Source: an uncultured Clostridia bacterium
Lineage (GTDB): Bacteria; Bacillota; Clostridia; Christensenellales; Borkfalkiaceae
Direction: 5' to 3'
DNA length: 64,000 bases
Assembly: GCA_944362555.1 (NCBI GenBank)
Contig: CALVTL010000004.1
Location: 24,525 to 88,524 of the forward strand
In this document: piece after piece, positions 44,019 to 53,651 of the stretch
Layout: every line of letters begins with the position of its first letter
Position numbering within the stretch: the stretch's first letter is position 1
Made by a program: the position numbers and the translations under genes
Notes under the pieces: generated by a model
What the model saw: the letters and a program-made list of their open reading frames with translations, nothing else
The model's database searches: none
What the model was told of the DNA's origin: nothing

Positions 44019-45731
44019 TTAACGATTGTCGTAGCAGTCGCACATCGTGCCGTCGGGCAGAAATCCCGTGTCCGAGCACTTTGTGCAGGCATAGCGGGGA
44101 ACGAAGTCGGCGTCCGAAAGCCCCAGCCGCGCGAGCGCGGCGGCGCGCGCCTTTTTGGCGGCGTTCACCTTTTCGCGCAGGGCGGGGAGCGTCTCGGGGG
44201 AGAAGATCTCTGCGCGGGCAAGTTCTATCTCACCCTTTTTGACGGCGCTCTCCGCGCGTGCAAACGCCGCGTCCTTCTGTGCCCTTGCGTTCGCCTGTTC
44301 CGCATGGGAGAGTGCCGCGCGCCTGCGGGCGGCATACCAGCGTTCGCGCTCGCTGCGGGCGTCGGCGGAGATCGCCGCCTCCGATTTGATCTCCGTGCGT
44401 GCCGCCTTGTGTTCCGTCTGCGCGGGGATCGCCTCGGGCGTCATTGCGCCCACGCGCTTCCATTCGGCGAGCAGCTTGTTCATATAGGGCAGGGGGGCGG
44501 ACGCGCTCGATGCGCGCTTTGCCGCCTCCATGATCATCGCGTCGGGGAAATTCCAGCTCCGCCACGTTTCGATCATATCGAGCGCGGAGCGCGTCTTGCG
44601 GATGACGCCGCACTCCGTCTGGATCTTTTGCAGAAGGCGAAGCTGCTTTTCGCGCGCGGCGCAATAGGCATTGACGCTGCCCTCGTCCACGACGCCCTGC
44701 GCATACAGTTCTTCGAGCAGTTCGTCAAATTCGGGAAAGCCGTAGGAGAACTTCATCGCAAGCGCCGCGAGAGGGGCGAGGCTGTTTTCGTCGTAGCCGC
44801 GTTCCAGCCACTTTTCGGCGTACTCCTCGCAGAACGCGCGCGGATTGCCCACCTTGACGCCCAGCTTTTTGCCGACGAGAAAGACGATGTCCGCCTCCTC
44901 CCTGCGCCGCGCAAGGTATTCCTTTGCCTCCTGTTCGCCGTGCACGCCCTTTTCGTGCAGTTCGGAAACGAGCACGTCGAGCGTTGCGAGCGTGCCCTTG
45001 CCGAGCGCCTGCGCACAGGCGAGTACCGCGCCTTCCTCCATGCCTGCCTGCGTCCACTTTTCGAGATAGGAATAGTCGCTCTCCTGCGCCTTTTTGGTGA
45101 TGCCCAGCGCCTGATGAAGCCGCGCAAGTTCCTTTTCGCGCAGATGGAAGTCGGCAAGGTCCGCCTCCACCTGGTCATAAGTATACTTGTGCTCGCGCAC
45201 GAGCTTGGCGGCTTTGTTGAGAATGTGCGCGCAGGACAGCTTTTCGCCGTCCTTTTTGGCGCAATATTCGGCGATCAGCAAAAACGCCTGCTGTTCCATG
45301 GGATTATTTTCGAGAAATTCGAGCACGCGCTGCATCTCGTAGGGCTTGAAGTCCTTTTTGGCGCGCTGCAAGATCTGGAAAAATTCGCGGTTGAAGGCGG
45401 CGTATTTTTCGGGACGGATGGTCTTGGGGCGCCCGACTGCCGCGTTCACGGGGAGATACTCGACATAGAGGGGGCTGCGCGAGAGGATGCGCACGAGGTC
45501 ACACTCCTCCCAGAAGGAAAAAATTTCCAGCAGCTTCTCCTCGGAGAGCTTCAAAAGTTTTGCGCAGGTGGCGCTGTCGAGCTCCGCCGACACCTGGCAC
45601 AGATACAGCCCGTAGAGATAGACGCGCACGGCGTCGCCGTCCGCCTGCGGCAGATATTTCGTGATGAACTGGTTCTCCACGCTCGTGAACATATTCGCGC
45701 TGAAATCTTTGGAAAATGCGGCGAAGGACAT
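44019..45731 (-). CDS. DnaD-domain replication initiation protein with C-terminal Cys cluster
   Basis: 570 aa. An N-terminal winged-helix-like region (1-130) is followed by two DnaD/DnaB-type domains (about 185-255 and 330-390). A coiled-coil basic region (about 470-540) ends in CTKC...CDC. The terminal part, LGLSDADFVPRYACTKC onward, looks like the start of clostridial DnaC/DnaI helicase-loader ATPases, but no ATPase follows; the frame stops and a repeat begins. The start at 45731 has GGGAG. Likely role: loading of the DnaB helicase encoded at 57090. Confidence 0.82.
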   Translation of the reverse strand: MSFAAFSKDFSANMFTSVENQFITKYLPQADGDAVRVYLYGLYLCQVSAELDSATCAKLLKLSEEKLLEIFSFWEECDLVRILSRSPLYVEYLPVNAAVGRPKTIRPEKYAAFNREFFQILQRAKKDFKPYEMQRVLEFLENNPMEQQAFLLIAEYCAKKDGEKLSCAHILNKAAKLVREHKYTYDQVEADLADFHLREKELARLHQALGITKKAQESDYSYLEKWTQAGMEEGAVLACAQALGKGTLATLDVLVSELHEKGVHGEQEAKEYLARRREEADIVFLVGKKLGVKVGNPRAFCEEYAEKWLERGYDENSLAPLAALAMKFSYGFPEFDELLEELYAQGVVDEGSVNAYCAAREKQLRLLQKIQTECGVIRKTRSALDMIETWRSWNFPDAMIMEAAKRASSASAPLPYMNKLLAEWKRVGAMTPEAIPAQTEHKAARTEIKSEAAISADARSERERWYAARRRAALSHAEQANARAQKDAAFARAESAVKKGEIELARAEIFSPETLPALREKVNAAKKARAAALARLGLSDADFVPRYACTKCSDTGFLPDGTMCDCYDNR

Positions 45732-45782
45732 AAATTTTCTCCCGTGTTTTTGCGTTGCGGCTGCCGAATGTCGGGTGAACGC

Positions 45783-45811
45783 TTGCTTTTTTTTCAAAGG
45801 CGTTGTATAAT
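45783..45811 (+). promoter_or_regulatory. Candidate promoter of sbcDC
   Basis: TTGCTT, 17-bp spacer, TATAAT; leader about 150 nt. Confidence 0.55.
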
Positions 45812-45967
45812 GGTCATGTTTCATATTGCGGGACTTTGCGCCCTGCGGGGCGCGTTCCGCGCATTCGCCTTTTCCTGCAAAAGGATATTGAACACAGTAT
45901 ATCACAAACGGCGGGCAAACGCAATATGTTTTCCGCCCGCCGCACACTTTTTCCGACGCGTGAGAGC

Positions 45968-47116
45968 ATGAATATTTTACACACTTCCGATTGGCATATC
46001 GGCAAACGCCTGATGGATCGCGAACGGCTGCCCGAGCAGGAGCAGGCGCTCGAGGAGATCGCCCGCATCTGCGAGGAACGCTCCGTCGAGCTCGTTCTCG
46101 TCGCGGGGGACGTCTTTGATACCTATATGCCCTCCGCCGAGGCGGAGGAGGTGTTTTTCCGCGCCGTCAAGCGCATCGCGGGCGGGGAGCGCGCCGTGGT
46201 CATCGTGAGCGGCAATCACGACGACGGCGTCCGCCTTGCCGCCTCCGCGCCCCTTGCCGCCGAGGAGGGCATCTACCTCTTCGGGAACGGGGGAAGTGCG
46301 GCTTTTTCGGGCGGAGACCGCCCCGTGCGCGCCGTCGAGGCGGGGGAAGGGTACCTTGTCATGGAGAATGCCCGCGGGGAGCGGGTCTATCTCAACCTTT
46401 TGCCCTACCCCAACGAGGCGCGCCTCAAAGAGGAAAAGACGGAAGAGGGGTATGCGGACAAGCTGCGCCGCTGGCTGGAACGCGGCGAGGCGGGCTACCG
46501 CGGCGGGATGGCGCATATTCTTTTGTCCCATCTCTTCGTGACGGGCGGAAAGGTGAGCGAGAGCGAGCGCGACATCGACCTCGGCGGGGCGCGCGCGGTG
46601 CCGCTCTCCCTGTTTGCGCCCTTTGATTACGTCGCCCTCGGGCACCTGCATAAACCGCAGAAATTGGGCGAACGGGTGCGCTACTCCGGCTCCATTTTGC
46701 AGTATTCCTTCGACGAGAGCGAAAAAAAGCAGGTCGTCTTACTGCACACCGACGGGCAGAACATCACGGCGGAGGACATTCCACTTTCGGCGGGAAAACG
46801 GCTCGTCCGCCTCGAGGAGCGCGACGTTACACGCGCCGTGCAGCTTTTGAAGGCGTATGAGGGCGCGTTCATCGAACTCACCCTGCACCTTGCGGCGCCG
46901 CTCACCTCGGCAGAAACACAGCAGCTCCGCGCCGCCAACGAGGGCCTCGTCTCCCTCATCGTGCGCACGCGGGGCGCGGCAACTGCCACGGTCGTCAGCC
47001 GCAGCACACTCTCTCCCGGGGAGCTGTTCGCGCAGTACTACCGCTCCGTCTACGGCGACGACCCCGCCTCGGACCTCACGCAGGCGTTCCTGGAACTGTT
47101 GGAGGAGGGCGCATGA
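45968..47116 (+). CDS. sbcD: Exonuclease subunit SbcD (Mre11-type)
   Basis: 382 aa. Metallophosphoesterase motifs are in order: HTSDWHIGK (6-13), AGDVFDTY, SGNHDDGVRL, LSHLFV and LGHLHKPQ. With SbcC it cleaves hairpins and protein-blocked DNA ends, a sensible partner in a genome rich in palindromic repeats. The start at 45968 is chosen because the DWHIGK motif begins close after it; the ribosome site is weak (GAGAG). It overlaps sbcC by ATGA. Confidence 0.95.
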   Translation: MNILHTSDWHIGKRLMDRERLPEQEQALEEIARICEERSVELVLVAGDVFDTYMPSAEAEEVFFRAVKRIAGGERAVVIVSGNHDDGVRLAASAPLAAEEGIYLFGNGGSAAFSGGDRPVRAVEAGEGYLVMENARGERVYLNLLPYPNEARLKEEKTEEGYADKLRRWLERGEAGYRGGMAHILLSHLFVTGGKVSESERDIDLGGARAVPLSLFAPFDYVALGHLHKPQKLGERVRYSGSILQYSFDESEKKQVVLLHTDGQNITAEDIPLSAGKRLVRLEERDVTRAVQLLKAYEGAFIELTLHLAAPLTSAETQQLRAANEGLVSLIVRTRGAATATVVSRSTLSPGELFAQYYRSVYGDDPASDLTQAFLELLEEGA

Positions 47117-49686
47117 AACCCGTCAGTCTTTCATTTTGCGGCATCAACTCCTTCTCCGAGCCCGCGACCATCGATTTTGAAAAGTTGCTCGAATTCGGTA
47201 TCTTCGGCATCTTCGGGGATACGGGCTCGGGCAAGAGCACCATTCTGGACTGCATCGGCTTTGCCCTCTACGGGAACGTGGCGCGTTCGCGTTCGGGGAG
47301 CATTGCGGAGATCCTGCACTATTCCCTCGACAAGGGGTATGTGCACTTCGTCTTTGAGATCGTCTTTGAGGGCGCGCGCAGGACGTTCCGCGTCGAGCGG
47401 GAATTGAAGCGCAAGAACGCCGCGCAGACGCTCAAAGTGTACGAAAAGAAAGGGGATTCCCTCCTCGTCCTCGCCGACGGCGTCAGGGAGGGGAACGCGC
47501 TTCTGGAGCGCATCATAGGGCTCGAACAGCGCGACTTTGAAAAGTGCATCGCGCTCCCGCAGGGGGAATTTGCCCAATTTGTCAGATCGGCGCGCGCGGA
47601 CAGACTGAAGCTCGTCTCCCGCCTCTTTGATCTGGAGGCTTACGGCGAGGGGCTCGTCAAGCGTGCGGGCGCGAAGATGGCGGAGGCGCGCGAGGAGCTC
47701 CGCGTGACGGAGGCAAAACTCGCGCAGTTTGAAGGCTACACCAAGGAGTCCCACGCCGCCTTAAAAGAAAAGGAACGCGCATCCGTTGCGGAGGACGCGG
47801 CGCTGCGTGCGGAACTCACCACACTGCGCGCGGAGGAGAAGGCGCTCACTTCGCGCGTGCAGCTTCGCAGGGAATACGACGAAAAACAGGCGAAGTTTGC
47901 GCGGCTCGAGGCGCAGAAGGAGGGGATGCGCGCCCTCAACGAGGAGCTGGAGCGGCTGGACAGGGCGTCTGCCGCCCTGCGCGACGCAGACGAAGCGGAG
48001 CGCGACGAGAAAAGCGCAGCCTCCTGCGCCGCGGCGCTTACCTCCGCCAAAGAGGCGCGGGAGCGGGCGCAGAAGGCGCACGACGAGGCGCTTTTGTGGG
48101 ATATGCCCCGCGCGGAAGAGGAGGAGCATCGGCTCTCCGACCGCTACGCCCGCGCCAAGAGCGATGAGGTGCGCAGAACGCAGCTTATCAAGGCGCAGAA
48201 GAAGCATGAGGAATTGCAGGCGCGCTTCTCCGCGGAACGGGACGCGTTCAAGGACTTTGACTACGAGCGTGAAAGGGCGCGCCTGGAACAGGAGGAGGCG
48301 GCGCTCGGCAGCGGCGATTTTCTTGCATTTGCGGAGAAGAACGGCAAGGCGGAGCTCCTGCACGCCGAATACGCCGTATTCGCGGACGAGCTTACCGTCC
48401 TCACCCGAAAACATCCCGCGATCGAGGCGGACAGCCGTCCGCTCATCCAAAAATACACGGCGCTCTCCGCGGGCGGCACGACCGACCTCGCCCGCCTGCG
48501 CAAAGAGTACGAGGAACAGGATCGCGACCGCGAGAAGCTGCGTAAGGAGCGGCTTGCGCTGGAAGCGGCGAAGGGGGCGTACGAGAGGCATCTCGCCGCG
48601 TTGCAGTCGCTCTCCGAGCAGCTCGCCGAAACAAAGGAGCTCATCCGCTCGCTCGGTGAGGGGGAGGAGGGGCTTCCCCCCGCGTCGGAACTTTTTGACC
48701 GGCTCACCGCCCTGCGCCGCGAATTGCAGCGCAGGAAGAACGCGCGGGAGGAGGCACAGAAGGCGCTCTCCGAAGCCTGCGCCGCTTATGCCGCGACGGA
48801 GGCGCGCGAAAAGGCCGCCTCGGAGCGGGCGGCATCCTCCAGGGAGCGGCTTGTGCGCACCCTCTCGGAGGGAAAGTTCTCCTCCGTGCAGGAAGCGAAG
48901 GCGCTGTGCGAACGCTACGGCGATCCCCGCGTCGCGCGCGAGCGCGTGGAGGCATACCGCGAGGAGTACGGCGCGCTGCGCGCACGGCTCAAAGAATTGC
49001 AGAAAGAGGACATTTCGGATGCCACGCAGGAGGCGCTCTCCGCCTTGCAGGCAAAGATCTCCGGAAAGCAGGCGCGTGCGGAGGCGTGTTCCGCCGAAAG
49101 CGCGCTCCTTCGGAGCGAGCTTGCCCGCAGCGAGGAGGGGCTGCGCCGCAAGGCGGAGCTGGAAAAGGAGCATTCCGCGCTCGGGCAGACGTTTGCACGC
49201 TACGAGCGGCTGCGGAAGCTCCTCGAGGGCAATAAATTCATGGAGTACGTCGCCGAGGAGTATTTGCAGACGGTGGCGGAAAACGCGAGCGGGAGATTGC
49301 TGTCGCTCACGGACGGCAGATATTTTCTGCGCTATGAGGGCGGGTTCTTCGTCGGAGACAACTTCAACGGCGGGGCGCTGCGCGGGGTGTATACGCTCTC
49401 GGGCGGGGAGACCTTCCTCGTTTCCCTCTCTCTGGCGCTCGCGTTGAGCGCGGAGATCTGCGCGCGCTCGCTGCGGCCCATCGAATTTTTCTTCCTCGAC
49501 GAGGGATTCGGCACATTGGACGAGCACCTTATCGACGTCGTGATGGACAGCCTCGAACGCCTGCGCGGCGAGCACTTCTCCATCGGCATCATCTCGCACG
49601 TCGAGGAGTTAAAGCACAGGATCGAGCGCAAACTGCTCGTAAAAAAGGCGACCGAGAGGCACGGTTCGCAAATCGAAATGGAGTGA
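47113..49686 (+). CDS. sbcC: Exonuclease subunit SbcC (Rad50-type) without zinc hook
   Basis: 857 aa. Walker A GDTGSGKST (35-43), Q-loop LPQGEFAQF, a long coiled coil (about 180-690), signature TLSGGETFLVSLSLALALS, and Walker B EFFFLDEGFGTLDE. The protein is shorter than typical SbcC (over 1000 aa). I find no CxxC anywhere in the coiled coil, so the zinc hook that usually joins two molecules is missing. SbcD partner upstream. Confidence 0.94.
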   Translation: MKPVSLSFCGINSFSEPATIDFEKLLEFGIFGIFGDTGSGKSTILDCIGFALYGNVARSRSGSIAEILHYSLDKGYVHFVFEIVFEGARRTFRVERELKRKNAAQTLKVYEKKGDSLLVLADGVREGNALLERIIGLEQRDFEKCIALPQGEFAQFVRSARADRLKLVSRLFDLEAYGEGLVKRAGAKMAEAREELRVTEAKLAQFEGYTKESHAALKEKERASVAEDAALRAELTTLRAEEKALTSRVQLRREYDEKQAKFARLEAQKEGMRALNEELERLDRASAALRDADEAERDEKSAASCAAALTSAKEARERAQKAHDEALLWDMPRAEEEEHRLSDRYARAKSDEVRRTQLIKAQKKHEELQARFSAERDAFKDFDYERERARLEQEEAALGSGDFLAFAEKNGKAELLHAEYAVFADELTVLTRKHPAIEADSRPLIQKYTALSAGGTTDLARLRKEYEEQDRDREKLRKERLALEAAKGAYERHLAALQSLSEQLAETKELIRSLGEGEEGLPPASELFDRLTALRRELQRRKNAREEAQKALSEACAAYAATEAREKAASERAASSRERLVRTLSEGKFSSVQEAKALCERYGDPRVARERVEAYREEYGALRARLKELQKEDISDATQEALSALQAKISGKQARAEACSAESALLRSELARSEEGLRRKAELEKEHSALGQTFARYERLRKLLEGNKFMEYVAEEYLQTVAENASGRLLSLTDGRYFLRYEGGFFVGDNFNGGALRGVYTLSGGETFLVSLSLALALSAEICARSLRPIEFFFLDEGFGTLDEHLIDVVMDSLERLRGEHFSIGIISHVEELKHRIERKLLVKKATERHGSQIEME

Positions 49687-49694
49687 GGTGGCAT

Positions 49695-51377
49695 TTGGCT
49701 AGCACATTTCTGACGCCCGTAACGCTATGGAAGGACTTTGACGACACGCTCCCCTTGGAAACGGAACTGCTTTCCGAACGCAAGGCGGAGGGCGCCGTCT
49801 GCCGCGAGATCTGTTTTCTCGGGCGAAAAGCCGGCACCGAACGGGTGAAAATTTATGCGCAGTACTTCCTGCCTGCGGGGGAGGAGCGCTTTCCCGTCGT
49901 CCTCGTTCTGTTTGAGGCGGGCTGTCCCTTCGACGCCGCGTTCGTGCGCCGCTTCACTTCGCGCGGGTACGGCGTGCTGTGCGTGGACTACTGCGGCGAG
50001 AACGGCTCGGCGGAGCACACCGTCTATCCCGCCGCCATTGACTATGCAAACTATGTGCGCGCGGGCAGCCATCTGGAGAGCGCGTCGCCCTCCGCAAGGG
50101 AGACGAGCTGGTATGAATGGGCGTGCGTGGCGCGCTATGCGGCAAAATTTCTCTCCTCCCGCCCCGAGGTCACGCGCTTCGGCGCCGTCGGGCTGCGCAC
50201 GGGCGGCGAAGTGCTCTTCAAGATCGCGCCCTATGCGCCGCTCTCCTGCCTCATCTCCGTGTGCGCGGCGGGCTGGCTCGCCTACCGCGGCATGGCGAAG
50301 TTCTCGGAGGGGGAGAAGAAGGTGTTCGACGAGGACCATCACCGCTTTATCGCGGGCATCGATTCGCAGAGCTACGCGCCCTACGTCAAGTGCCCCGTCC
50401 TGCTCCTCTCCGCCGTCAACGATAAAAAGCATGATTACGACCGCGTCTACGATACCTTCCAGCTCCTGCCGGAGAGTACGGAAAAGGCGTTTCTCTATTC
50501 CTCGCACGGGAACGGGCTCATCGGGATGCACTCGCTCGCCGACCTCGACCTCTTCCTTGACAAGTATCTGAAGGCGCGCTCCGTGTTCGTGAGCGATCCC
50601 ATCGCGCTCTCCGTCGAGGAGGAGGACGGCAGGCTCGTCGCCCGCGCGCAGTTCGACGAGGAAGGGGAGCTGCACGAATACGGCATCTTCTACACCGAGC
50701 GCATCACGGGCTCGCACGCGCGCGACTGGACGCGCGTGATGGGCGTTCCCGCCAACCTCAAGGGGAACGTGGGCACCTTCCCGCTCGATCTGTATGAAAA
50801 GAGCGACCGCGCCCTCGTCTACGCCTTCGCCAATTATTCCAACAACTTCTCCGTGACTTCCAAAATTCAGGAAGTCGTCGTCAGAAAGCCCTATCGGAAC
50901 GTCTGCGTCAAGAGCCGCATCGTCTATTCCTCCGAGCGGGACGGGCTCAACGGCATCTCGGGCTTCCGCCGCCGTGCGCGCTCCGTCGCCGACTGCTTTG
51001 CGGACGGGAAGGGGGTGGACGCCAAGCTGCTCGCGGGCTACGGGGGAATCCTCGGCGCGACGGCGGAGGCGGGCGTCGTCTCCTACCGCGTCAACGAACC
51101 GCGCTATTCTGCGCCCGAGGGCGCCTCGCTGCGCCTCGACGCCTACTGTGCGGAGGACGCCACGTTGAAGATCACCTTCTACTTTGACGAGGATGAGGAG
51201 AACGGCTACAGCGCCGAAGTGCACGTCGCGGGGGGCGGCAAGTGGAAGAGCATCCTCCTCGACCCCGCCGATTTCAAATCCTCTACGGGCGCCCATCCCG
51301 AGACGTTTGCGGGCGCGCTCTCCCTCGTGTTCGTGGGCAGCGCGCAGGTGCTCATCAACAACGTGTTATGGATCTGA
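49695..51377 (+). CDS. Alpha/beta hydrolase-fold protein, nucleophile apparently lost
   Basis: 560 aa. Residues about 60-330 follow the alpha/beta hydrolase pattern (FPVVLVLFEAGCP, YGVLCVDYCG, FGAVGLRTGGEVLFKIAPY, CPVLLLSAVNDKKHDYD). It resembles acetyl-xylan-esterase/dienelactone-hydrolase-like proteins. At the nucleophile elbow G-x-S-x-G the sequence is GLRTG, with Arg where Ser should be. A late His (SSHGNGLIGMHS) and Asp are present. The C-terminal 230 residues form a beta-rich extra domain. Start uncertain: TTG at 49695 or GTG at 49683. Confidence 0.75.
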   Translation: MASTFLTPVTLWKDFDDTLPLETELLSERKAEGAVCREICFLGRKAGTERVKIYAQYFLPAGEERFPVVLVLFEAGCPFDAAFVRRFTSRGYGVLCVDYCGENGSAEHTVYPAAIDYANYVRAGSHLESASPSARETSWYEWACVARYAAKFLSSRPEVTRFGAVGLRTGGEVLFKIAPYAPLSCLISVCAAGWLAYRGMAKFSEGEKKVFDEDHHRFIAGIDSQSYAPYVKCPVLLLSAVNDKKHDYDRVYDTFQLLPESTEKAFLYSSHGNGLIGMHSLADLDLFLDKYLKARSVFVSDPIALSVEEEDGRLVARAQFDEEGELHEYGIFYTERITGSHARDWTRVMGVPANLKGNVGTFPLDLYEKSDRALVYAFANYSNNFSVTSKIQEVVVRKPYRNVCVKSRIVYSSERDGLNGISGFRRRARSVADCFADGKGVDAKLLAGYGGILGATAEAGVVSYRVNEPRYSAPEGASLRLDAYCAEDATLKITFYFDEDEENGYSAEVHVAGGGKWKSILLDPADFKSSTGAHPETFAGALSLVFVGSAQVLINNVLWI

Positions 51378-51583
51378 CATCGCTTTGCCTGCACACCGTC
51401 GTCGAGACGAGAAAACCGCACCCCTGCGGGGGAAAACTGTGGGAAATCGTCCGCACGGGCGCAGATTACAAAATAAAGTGCCTCACCTGCGGAAGGGTGG
51501 TGATGCTCTCGCCCGACGAACTCAAAAAGCGGGTGCGGCGCATCGCGCAGCCCGCGCAGGGCGGCGCGGAGGGGGGCGAATGA
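51368..51583 (+). CDS. DUF951 family protein
   Basis: 71 aa. The KPHPCGGKLWEIVRTGADYKIKC-x2-CG core with the Cys set C...CLTCG and VMLSPDEL is the DUF951 signature, a small zinc-binding-type protein of unknown role common in Firmicutes. The gene overlaps the preceding stop region by 10 nt and the next gene by ATGA. Confidence 0.92.
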   Translation: MDLTSLCLHTVVETRKPHPCGGKLWEIVRTGADYKIKCLTCGRVVMLSPDELKKRVRRIAQPAQGGAEGGE

Positions 51584-52248
51584 GGCGTTTGAGCCGTCCC
51601 GCCATGCTGAACGAGCGGCGCGGGGGGCGCGCGGCGGACGTACTTTTATGGGTGCTCTTTTGCGTCGTTCTGCTCGTTCTTATCTTTGACATCGTGCGCG
51701 CAAGCAGCTTTCTCATCGTCGAGGTCAAGGGCAATTCCATGCTCGATACCCTCTACGGCGGCGAGCGCGTCGGGTTCGATTACCGCGGGGGCGACATCGT
51801 GTATGCCGTGCGCGGCAACGACGCCGACCGCGGGGAGATCGTCATCCTCGATACGACGTCGTCGGACGCCTTTGACGCGGGCGGGGGCGCCGTCTTTACG
51901 GCGCCGGTCATCATCAAGCGGCTCATTGCAGCCGAGGGTGACTGCGTTAAATGCGAGAAGGGCATCGTCTACCGCAAGTGCGCGGGGGGCGAATACGCCC
52001 CGCTCGACGAGCCGTACGCCAAGGGCAGGACGCCCGACTTTGCGGAAGTCAGGGTCGGGAAAAATCAGATCTTCTTTTTGGGCGATAACCGTGCGAACAG
52101 CGCGGATTCCGAGGATATCGTAAACAAGGGCTATGCGCTCCTCACGGCGGACGCCATCGTCGGCGTCGTGCACGGCTGGGCGCTCGCCGTCAAGGGCGCG
52201 ACGACGTGGCTGGAAAACGCGCGCGCCGCCATTCTCGGGCTATTCTGA
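51580..52248 (+). CDS. lepB: Signal peptidase I (Ser/Lys type)
   Basis: 222 aa. A membrane helix (about 21-45) precedes VKGNSMLDTL with nucleophile Ser, IIKRLIAAEGD with the general-base Lys, and FFLGDNRANSADSE near the end. This is the housekeeping S26A type, in contrast to the two Ser/His SipW-type enzymes at 30656 and 35318. It is coupled to DUF951 by an ATGA overlap. Confidence 0.95.
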   Translation: MRRLSRPAMLNERRGGRAADVLLWVLFCVVLLVLIFDIVRASSFLIVEVKGNSMLDTLYGGERVGFDYRGGDIVYAVRGNDADRGEIVILDTTSSDAFDAGGGAVFTAPVIIKRLIAAEGDCVKCEKGIVYRKCAGGEYAPLDEPYAKGRTPDFAEVRVGKNQIFFLGDNRANSADSEDIVNKGYALLTADAIVGVVHGWALAVKGATTWLENARAAILGLF

Positions 52249-52269
52249 AATTTACGGGAGGACTTCTTT

Positions 52270-53118
52270 ATGATCCAGATCACCGCCGACAGCACCTGCG
52301 ACCTCGGCAAGAGCATCGCACAGCGCAACATCGGCATCATGCCGCTCTCCGTCATTCTGGGCGAAACGCCCCACTCTGACGGCGTGGACATCGTTCCGCA
52401 GGACATCTTCGACTATGTCGAGCGAACGGGGCAGCTCCCCAAGACGGCTGCGCCGAGCATCGGCGACTACGAGGACTATTTCCGCCCCTATGTGGAGGCG
52501 GGCAACACCGTCATCCATTTCAGCATCTCCTCCAAGGCGTCCTCCTCCTGCTCCTATGCGCAGGCGGCGGCAAAGGCGTTCGGCGGGAAGGTGTTCGTCG
52601 TGGACAGCAAGGCGCTCTCCACGGGACAGGGGCTGCTCATCCTGAAGGCGGCGGACCTGCGCGACAAGGGCGCCTCCGCGGAGGAGATCGTGGAAACGGT
52701 CAACGCGCTGCGCCCCCTCGTCAATACCTCCTTCGTGCCCGACCGCCTCGACTACCTCTACAAGGGGGGCAGGTGCTCGCGCATGGCGTTCTATGGCGCA
52801 AACCTTTTGAAGATCCATCCGCTCATCGAGATGAACGACGGGCAGCTCGTCGCGGGGAAGAAGTACCGCGGGAGCATGGTCAAGTGCATCGAGCAGTATG
52901 TCGACGACCTCGCCGTCAAATATCCGAAGTATGAAAAGACGCGCTGCTTCATCACGCACAGCATGGCGGACGAGGCGGTGGTGGAGACGGCGAGAAAGAA
53001 GGTCGCCGAGAAATTCGCCTTCGACGAGGTGCTTGAAACGGTGGCGGGTTCCGTCATCACGGGGCACTGCGGCAGGAACACGCTGGGCGTGCTGTTCATC
53101 GCGGAGGAGAACGCATGA
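52270..53118 (+). CDS. DegV family fatty acid-binding protein, copy 3
   Basis: 282 aa with ITADSTCDLG, ISSKASSSCSYAQ, LYKGGRCSRM and a C-terminal TGHCGRNTLGVLF. It is the most diverged of the three DegV copies here. GGGAGG precedes the ATG. Overlaps the next gene by 4 nt. Confidence 0.92.
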   Translation: MIQITADSTCDLGKSIAQRNIGIMPLSVILGETPHSDGVDIVPQDIFDYVERTGQLPKTAAPSIGDYEDYFRPYVEAGNTVIHFSISSKASSSCSYAQAAAKAFGGKVFVVDSKALSTGQGLLILKAADLRDKGASAEEIVETVNALRPLVNTSFVPDRLDYLYKGGRCSRMAFYGANLLKIHPLIEMNDGQLVAGKKYRGSMVKCIEQYVDDLAVKYPKYEKTRCFITHSMADEAVVETARKKVAEKFAFDEVLETVAGSVITGHCGRNTLGVLFIAEENA

Positions 53119-53651
53119 CCGGGCTTTACTCGGACGCCGACCTCTGGGACGCACACCGCCAGCGCAGCCGCATCCTGGGCGGCTTCTACGCGGTGACGGG
53201 CGTCTATCTTGCGGCGTTCATCGCGCTGTTCGTCTACTTCGTCATGCTGCCGTACGACGACCCCAACCAGGATTGGGTCATCGCCGTGGAGTGCGTTCTC
53301 ACGGCACTCTACATCATCTTTCTCTTTCCCTACATGGGCATCTCCTTCAAGCGCTGCAACGCCTATTTCAAGATGCTCAAATTTATCTCGGTGGGGCTGA
53401 AAGAGTATTCCGTTGCGCCCTTTACGGGCATCGACGACTGGACAACGCGCGACGGTGTGGACGTCAACGTCGCCCTGTTCAAAGTGCACAACTATAAGCG
53501 GGACGAGGACATGATCCGTCAGATCTATGTGGACGGAGAAAAGGACTTCCCGCCCTTTGAAGAGGGGCAGAGGGTGCGGTTTATTTCGCAGGGCAATCTG
53601 CTCATCGAATACGAGATCATCAAGGAGAACGAACAATGCGGGCAGTCTTAA
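53115..53651 (+). CDS. Unknown two-helix membrane protein
   Basis: 178 aa, not recognised. Two hydrophobic helices (about 25-47 and 58-78) are followed by a cytosolic or extracytoplasmic basic/acidic domain of about 95 residues with a beta-rich feel. Located in a tight operon between DegV and an ACT protein. No function proposed. Confidence 0.8.
   Translation: MTGLYSDADLWDAHRQRSRILGGFYAVTGVYLAAFIALFVYFVMLPYDDPNQDWVIAVECVLTALYIIFLFPYMGISFKRCNAYFKMLKFISVGLKEYSVAPFTGIDDWTTRDGVDVNVALFKVHNYKRDEDMIRQIYVDGEKDFPPFEEGQRVRFISQGNLLIEYEIIKENEQCGQS

Noticed and set aside
47761-49599. Long antisense open frame opposite sbcC
   Set aside because: Same reason: composition follows from codon bias of the sense gene, whose motifs are intact.
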